A DNA stretch of 18,293 nucleotides from Candidatus Omnitrophota bacterium (GTDB lineage: Bacteria > Omnitrophota > Gorgyraeia > B26-G9). The position numbers were made by a program, and so were the translations under genes. The stretch lies in the NCBI GenBank assembly GCA_018399295.1, contig JAGYOO010000005.1, forward strand, positions 1 through 18,293. Direction: 5' to 3'. Shown here piece after piece: positions 14,407 through 18,293 of the stretch (position 1 is its first letter; every line of letters starts with the position of its first letter). Under the pieces are notes generated by a model. The model was not told where the DNA came from and did not search any database. It saw only the letters and a program-made list of their open reading frames with translations.

Positions 14407-14757
14407 TTACTCCATCATGCCGCCTTCTTGCTGAATCTGGATCTGACTTACTCTCTTCTGGTCCTGCTGGCCGGTGAACCTGACCTCCACCTGACTTCCG
14501 GCGGAAACATCACTTAAACTCATCTGTGCTCCATCCGGACCGGTAACTTCCGCGTCATCAGTAACTTCATACTGCTCAGTCGTCCCGTCCTCTTTCTGCA
14601 GTGTCAGCATCATCTGTTCCTGATTCATCTCTTGCACTGTTCCGGTAGCTGTTTCCTGCCCCCTGCGCTCGCCCTGTTCCTGACCCATCTCACTCTGAGC
14701 AAAGGCCGGGCTGGCTATCATCGCAACCGCAAGCATAACTATCATTAAAGTACGCAT
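14407..14757 (-). CDS. Small exported protein, DUF5666/DUF1344-like
   Basis: The 116-residue protein has a clear Sec signal peptide (MRTLMIVMLAVAMIASPAFA, cleaved before QSE). A Q/E/M-rich linker follows, then a compact beta-rich domain (TGTVQEMNQEQMMLTL, EQYEVTDDAEVTG, SAGSQVEVRFTG, RVSQIQIQ). This pattern of GTV..V, then DD.EVTG, then GD.V.V resembles small periplasmic domains of the DUF5666/DUF1344 type; the family name is a guess. It has no cysteine. AGGAGG precedes the ATG at good spacing. It is a paralogue of the protein at 14906-15226, having the same order of motifs and the shared ending RVSQ-Q-Q. Function is unknown. Confidence 0.85.
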   Translation of the reverse strand: MRTLMIVMLAVAMIASPAFAQSEMGQEQGERRGQETATGTVQEMNQEQMMLTLQKEDGTTEQYEVTDDAEVTGPDGAQMSLSDVSAGSQVEVRFTGQQDQKRVSQIQIQQEGGMME

Positions 14758-14808
14758 TTCATCCTCCTGTTGTTTTCAATTTACAGACAACTCCACTACA
14801 CAGGCGCT

Positions 14809-14836
14809 ATTTTACACTCCCCGAAAAAAACGTAAA
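14809..14836 (-). promoter_or_regulatory. Probable promoter of the exported-protein gene at 14407
   Basis: On the minus strand TTTACG (14836-14831) and TAAAAT (14814-14809) are spaced by 16 bases, matching the sigma-70 type -35/-10 pattern at 4/6 and 5/6 positions. It lies about 50 bases before the ATG, so this gene is probably transcribed separately from its upstream paralogue. Confidence 0.5.
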
Positions 14837-14905
14837 TGACCCATAGGACCTTCAATCAGACTTTCTGTCACTTTTTCAGAGACTGGATCAGACCATCAGT
14901 TCTGA

Positions 14906-15226
14906 CTACCTTTGAACCTGCACCTGACTTACCCTTTTATCCATCCCGCTTCCCGTGAAGATTACCTGAACCCGGTCGCCGGCGTTCAGATCAACCAGAG
15001 ATCTCCGATCTCCTTGCAATCCTGTAACCTCCACATCGTCAGCAAGCTGAAGATGCGCCACAGCCCCGTCCTCTGTAGTCAGTGATATCATATTATTTTC
15101 CTGATCCACCTCCAAAACAGTACCGGCAATCGTGTCCAGTCCCATCTCCTGACATCTTCCCTGCTCTGGACTGAAAACAATGGCCAAAAGTGCGGCTGAA
15201 AGAATCATTATTGATAGGATACGCAT
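14906..15226 (-). CDS. Small exported protein, paralogue of the gene at 14407
   Basis: The 106-residue protein starts with a signal peptide (MRILSIMILSAALLAIVFS) and, after EQGRCQEMG, has the same small beta-rich domain as its neighbour: IAGTVLEVDQENNMISL, DDVEVTG, NAGDRVQVIFTG, RVSQVQVQ. One cysteine lies near the predicted cleavage region but without a lipobox leucine before it, so a lipoprotein is unlikely. AAGGGG precedes the ATG by about eight bases. The two copies look like an old tandem duplication; roughly two in five aligned residues of the domain are shared by eye. It lacks the glutamine-rich linker of the other copy. It is divergently oriented to the kinase gene. Function is unknown. 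Confidence 0.82.
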   Translation of the reverse strand: MRILSIMILSAALLAIVFSPEQGRCQEMGLDTIAGTVLEVDQENNMISLTTEDGAVAHLQLADDVEVTGLQGDRRSLVDLNAGDRVQVIFTGSGMDKRVSQVQVQR

Positions 15227-15360
15227 GTCATTCCCCTTGTAATTATTATTTCAGATTTAAATTTAACCAGCAAAATTGTATGCCATCTTTTAAAAAAAAT
15301 ACATGATCTTCCACCACATATATCAACCTTTCAGTATCTTTTCCTTCATTCCCCAAAACC

Positions 15361-15398
15361 CTGAATATATTTTTTTTTAACCTTGTTTAAATATTCAG
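15361..15398. promoter_or_regulatory. AT-rich inverted repeat over the kinase promoter
   Basis: CTGAATAT (15361-15368) and ATATTCAG (15391-15398) are a perfect 8-bp dyad 22 bases apart, enclosing a T-run and overlapping the proposed -35 box of the kinase gene. It could be an operator or a hairpin of no consequence. The remainder of 15227-15360 shows nothing recognisable. Confidence 0.35.
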
Positions 15399-15414
15399 TA
15401 ATTTGCGCTAAAAT
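15386..15414 (+). promoter_or_regulatory. Candidate promoter of the histidine kinase gene
   Basis: TTTAAA (15386-15391) and TAAAAT (15409-15414) are 17 bases apart. Transcription would start near 15421, the very first base of the terminator-like hairpin. The -10 box matches consensus at 5 of 6 positions, the -35 box at 4. Confidence 0.4.
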
Positions 15415-15420
15415 AGTGAC

Positions 15421-15456
15421 AATAAGCCACGGAAGGTTCCGGGCTTATTTTTTTTT
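15421..15456 (+). terminator. Terminator-like hairpin in the leader of the kinase gene
   Basis: AATAAGCC pairs with GGCTTATT, and inside it CGGAA pairs with TTCCG around GG, with one unpaired A, so 13 bp in all; nine T (15448-15456) follow. This is a full Rho-independent terminator on the plus strand, but no plus-strand gene lies upstream within the window. It ends 25 bases before the kinase ATG, so it would act as an attenuator on the kinase or make a short RNA. Confidence 0.75.
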
Positions 15457-15481
15457 GCTGTTGAATCAAAGGACATAAGTG

Positions 15482-17800
15482 ATGGATTCAATTACAGATC
15501 AGCAACCCTGCACCAGATTATCGGACAAGTCTTTGGCAGCGCTCAAGGCCAGCGAAGAGCGTTATCGCAACCTTGTGGAAATGTCTCCGGAGGCAATTTT
15601 CATAAACCGGCAGAATAAGGTCGTGTTTATAAACCACGCCTGTTTAAGGGTTTTTGGCGCCCAAAATCCGGAACAACTTCTGGGAAAATCGCCGTTTGAT
15701 CTTTTTCACGAAAATTACCACGAAAAGATGAAAGAGCGGATCGAAAAGCTTCTGCAGGGCAGACCGGCCCCATTGATCCAGGCGAAGGGAAAACGTCTGG
15801 ATGGTACCCCGTTTGACTGCGAAGTCGTTGCCTCTCCCTTTCTGGACCAGGGTATCCGGGCAATCCAGGTGCTTGTACGCGACTTAAGCGAAATTTCTAA
15901 AATGGTAAAGAAAATGCGCGAAAGCGAAGAGCGCTTCCGTCTTATGTTTGAAAGCCATAAGGCAGTAATGCTTCTGATAGATCCAGAAAACGGATATATC
16001 ATCGACGCAAATAAAGCGGCGATTGATTTTTACGGTTACTCCAAAGATTCCTTAGCCCGGCATCGCATCCAGGACATCAACCAGCTGCCCCCGCATAAAG
16101 TGGAAGAAGAATACCGCAAGGCAGCGCGGGAACACCAGCAGTACTTTGTCTTCCCGCACAAACTGGCCAACGGGCAGGTCCGCTGGGTGGAGGTCTATTC
16201 TTCCCCTTTCTTCAATCAGGGAAAAAATCTCCTGTTCTCGATAATCCATGATATTACAGAGAGAAAACAGGCTGAGTTGGAACGGGAAGCAGCGCTGGAG
16301 GCCCTGCACCAGTCGGAAGAGCGCTTTGCCAAGTCCTTTACTCAAAGCTCGATCGCCCTGTCGATTACCCGTTTTGATGGCACGATCATTGACGTCAATG
16401 AAAGAATCCTGTCTTTGTTTGAGATGACCCGGGAAGAAGTGATCGGTCGCAAATCAACGGAAATAAACATCTATCAGCCAGGTGAGAGAAAAAAGATCAT
16501 GCGGGTAGTAAAGGAACAGGGACTGGTACGGAATTACGAGACAACCATGCGGACCAAAAGCGGCAAGCTGTTTACCATCTTATTTTCCGCTAATATCATT
16601 AATCTTAACGGCATCGACCATCTTCTCACCTCCATGATCGATGTATCAGAACGCAAGCAGGCTAAGGAGGCCCTTCAGCAAAGTGAATCAAAATTTCGGC
16701 AACTGTTCGAAAATATAACAGAACTTGTAGCCCTGTTCAAGGTGCGCCGTGACCAAAACGGGAAGATAATTAACCGAATAGTGTTGGAAGCCAACAAGGC
16801 GTTCTTAAACGTAGCCAAAGCCTCTTCCCTGTCCGCTGTAAAAGGCAAAACCAGTGAAGAGATCTTCGGAGGGGGAAATATTAGCCCGATTTTAGATTTC
16901 ACCAAAAAGGCTTTAGATACCGGGACCGCTCTGTCCTTCGAGTGGAAAGCGACTGACAACCTCTATCTTATGATGTCGGTGATTCCCCTCGACAAAGACC
17001 ATTATATCTCCACCGCGCGGGATATCACCCCTCTTAAACAGGCAGAGGAAATCCTGCGCCGCGATAAAGAGTCTCTGGAAAAGCTGGTCACGGAAAAAAC
17101 CAGGGAACTTATCATTACTCAACAGGAACTGGAAAATTCGCGTCGGCTTTCCGACATCGGAACCCTGGCGGCAACCGTAGCGCACGAACTACGCAACCCC
17201 TTGGCCGCGATCCAGCTTGCCGTTCATAATATCGGCCGCAAGAACACTGACCCTAAACTGCAGAAAAGGGTCAGTTTGATTGATAATAAACTTAAAGAAG
17301 GTAACCAGATAATAAACAATCTCTTATTCTACAGCCGGTTAAAAACACCGCATTATGAATCAATACGGCTTGCTGAAACACTTAAAGAGACAGCGCATAT
17401 GTTTAAAGGTCCGGACCAAAAAAAACAAGTCCAGATCGAAATAAAGTTTAAACCGAATCATGATATTACTATCCAAGCCGACCCGATTCAATTAAGAGAG
17501 CTATTAAACAACCTGATCCATAATGCCTACGACGCCCTGCCGCCGGAGAACGGCCTGATAAAGATCCGTGTTGAAAAGCTGAAAAACCAGGTCGAGATAA
17601 AAATCAAGGATAACGGCAGTGGCATGGACGAGGAGACATTAGCCCGGATCAGAGAACCTTTTTTCTCCACTAAATCCAAAGGCACCGGCCTGGGCCTGGC
17701 AGTGTGCGATCAGATCATAAAACTGCATAACTGGGAAATGGATTTTCAAAGCCAACCAAGCCAGGGCACCCAGGTAACCCTAAAAATCCCCCAACCATAG
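15482..17800 (+). CDS. Soluble multi-PAS sensor histidine kinase
   Basis: The 772-residue protein has no signal peptide or membrane helix, so it senses a cytoplasmic signal. Four PAS-like modules follow each other: about 17-135 (SEERYRNLVEMSPEAIF), 140-265 (SEERFRLMFESHKAVML), 275-395 (SEERFAKSFTQSSIALS) and 400-525 (SESKFRQLFENITELVA, the most divergent). The second and third end in DITERKQAE or DVSERKQAK joints. After a coiled coil comes HisKA with the phosphorylated histidine at about residue 568 (VAHELRNPLAA), then the ATPase domain with N box NNLIHNAYDAL, DNGSGM, EPFFSTKSKGTGLGL. No receiver domain or response regulator gene is present. GTG at 15479 is an alternative start three bases upstream; AAAGGA serves either. 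The stop TAG is followed directly by module A repeats. Confidence 0.94.
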   Translation: MDSITDQQPCTRLSDKSLAALKASEERYRNLVEMSPEAIFINRQNKVVFINHACLRVFGAQNPEQLLGKSPFDLFHENYHEKMKERIEKLLQGRPAPLIQAKGKRLDGTPFDCEVVASPFLDQGIRAIQVLVRDLSEISKMVKKMRESEERFRLMFESHKAVMLLIDPENGYIIDANKAAIDFYGYSKDSLARHRIQDINQLPPHKVEEEYRKAAREHQQYFVFPHKLANGQVRWVEVYSSPFFNQGKNLLFSIIHDITERKQAELEREAALEALHQSEERFAKSFTQSSIALSITRFDGTIIDVNERILSLFEMTREEVIGRKSTEINIYQPGERKKIMRVVKEQGLVRNYETTMRTKSGKLFTILFSANIINLNGIDHLLTSMIDVSERKQAKEALQQSESKFRQLFENITELVALFKVRRDQNGKIINRIVLEANKAFLNVAKASSLSAVKGKTSEEIFGGGNISPILDFTKKALDTGTALSFEWKATDNLYLMMSVIPLDKDHYISTARDITPLKQAEEILRRDKESLEKLVTEKTRELIITQQELENSRRLSDIGTLAATVAHELRNPLAAIQLAVHNIGRKNTDPKLQKRVSLIDNKLKEGNQIINNLLFYSRLKTPHYESIRLAETLKETAHMFKGPDQKKQVQIEIKFKPNHDITIQADPIQLRELLNNLIHNAYDALPPENGLIKIRVEKLKNQVEIKIKDNGSGMDEETLARIREPFFSTKSKGTGLGLAVCDQIIKLHNWEMDFQSQPSQGTQVTLKIPQP

Positions 17801-17837
17801 CATATAGCTCACAGCTCATAAGCTCATGAGCTCATAA
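17801..17837 (+). repeat. Module A repeat after the kinase gene
   Basis: Directly after the kinase stop, AGCTCACAGCTCATAAGCTC continues to ATGAGCTCATAA: units of AGCTCAT/C with a 12-bp palindrome AGCTCATGAGCT (17821-17832). It is in the direction of the kinase gene, like module A at the ABC-F gene. Confidence 0.7.
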
Positions 17838-17886
17838 AATTACACCGCACAGCTAAAAACATACTCGCGCTGCAGGCGCGCCCATA

Positions 17887-17963
17887 CTTCTATCTTTTCC
17901 TAAGATGCTAAGATGCTGCTTATGAGCTTATGCCTGCCTTCCGGAGGCAGGAGCTAATAAGCT
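17887..17963 (-). repeat. Modules A-B with an internal hairpin after the gene entering from the right
   Basis: On the minus strand: AGCTTATTAGCTCC, a 7-bp hairpin CCTGCCT/AGGCAGG (17951-17933), then CATAAGCTCATAAGCAG, then module B (CATCTTAGCATCTTAGG, about 17917-17901) and GATAGAAG, the start of module C. The stop codon of the partial gene lies within the first units. This repeats the A-B-C order seen at 12169-12081. Confidence 0.7.
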
Positions 17964-18293
17964 ACGTCGCGGCGCGCCTTCGCGTCCAGCGACGCCGCAA
18001 ACTCCTTAACATCCTCTTCCGCCGGCTTCCCGCTCGCGTGTACCGGTTCGATCTCCATCCCCTTTTGCCCACAAAACTGTCTGAACTTTTCTGTCAGATA
18101 TCTTTCGCTCTTCGAATAAATGACCTTAGCCCCGGAAACATCACCGATTTCCCGCGTCATTTCCGGGAAGATCGAATCATCACCGCAAAGCATCAGGATC
18201 TTATTTCTCTTCCGGCTGATCTCGAACTTATCGATCTTCTGTCTTCCATACACAAACAGAAGATTACCCAGATTTGCATTCTTCAGAGATTCG
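17954..18293 (-). CDS. C-terminal fragment, possibly metallo-beta-lactamase-fold hydrolase, probably truncated
   Basis: The last 112 residues are visible; the frame is open to the right edge, so the start lies outside. GNLLFVYGRQKIDKFEI, a middle IYSKSERYLTEKFRQF and a near-terminal VHASGKPAEEDVKEFAASL are seen. The last resembles the beta-CASP/RNase J-like C-terminal motif (typically H.SGHA..DL..F), after which such proteins usually continue with a lysine and an IP.HT-type strand. Here SGH is SGK and the chain stops after SLDAKARRDVAY. The final codons and stop (GTA GCT TAT TAG) lie in repeat module A sequence, suggesting the repeat has replaced the original end. The family call is tentative; a pseudogene or an unrelated short protein is possible. 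Confidence 0.4.
   Translation of the reverse strand, partial: ESLKNANLGNLLFVYGRQKIDKFEISRKRNKILMLCGDDSIFPEMTREIGDVSGAKVIYSKSERYLTEKFRQFCGQKGMEIEPVHASGKPAEEDVKEFAASLDAKARRDVAY

Noticed and set aside
15421..15481. Leader of the kinase gene as a known riboswitch
   Set aside because: Only one hairpin and about 60 bases of leader exist, too short for a known aptamer plus expression platform.

Overview
The window looks like a piece of chromosome from an uncultured, probably anaerobic bacterium. The reasons are a roughly balanced base composition, densely overlapping genes on one strand, membrane subunits of an Rnf-type ferredoxin:NAD oxidoreductase, a fused SecDF, a family-4 (iron-sulfur) uracil-DNA glycosylase, and intergenic spaces filled with degenerate short repeats. 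A candidate phylum such as Omnitrophota or a similar groundwater lineage would fit, but this is an impression and not a placement. No phage, transposase or CRISPR array is visible.

Layout. At the left edge lies the 5' part of a DHH-domain gene, probably an A-adding/CCA tRNA nucleotidyltransferase (1-573, minus), preceded by tRNA-Arg(CCG) (613-687, minus). From 11260 down to 747 runs one very compact minus-strand operon of 13 genes: yajC, secDF, two trkA paralogues, a 45-residue membrane protein, trkH, an exported OB-fold protein, rnfE, rnfA, a DUF502 membrane protein, a diacylglycerol-type glycosyltransferase, a family-4 uracil-DNA glycosylase and a XerC/XerD-type recombinase. Gaps inside the operon are at most 17 bases and eight of the twelve junctions overlap. 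A weak hairpin plus U-run ends it.

To the right are an ABC-F ATPase (12167-13993, minus), two paralogous small exported proteins (14407-14757 and 14906-15226, minus), and a soluble histidine kinase with four PAS-like modules (15482-17800, plus) whose short leader holds a terminator-like hairpin. The C-terminal end of a possibly truncated metallo-beta-lactamase-like gene enters from the right edge (minus).

How the genes work together. The operon is a membrane and envelope set: protein export (YajC, SecDF), potassium uptake (TrkH with two RCK regulators and perhaps the small membrane protein), ion-motive electron transfer (RnfE/RnfA only, with the other Rnf subunits absent here) and membrane lipid glycosylation. 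Two DNA-maintenance genes are attached at the end.

The large non-coding spaces (11261-12166, 13994-14406, 17801-17953) hold four recurring degenerate repeat modules. I call them A (AGCTCATAAGCTCATGAGC-like), B (AGCATCTTAG-like), C (GACGGAAGTC-like) and D (CACAGAGGACACAGAG-like). They follow the ends of genes in a fixed order and, in two clear cases, the first module contains the stop codon. This repeat grammar and the Trk/Rnf hybrid operon with its tiny membrane protein are the most unusual things here.
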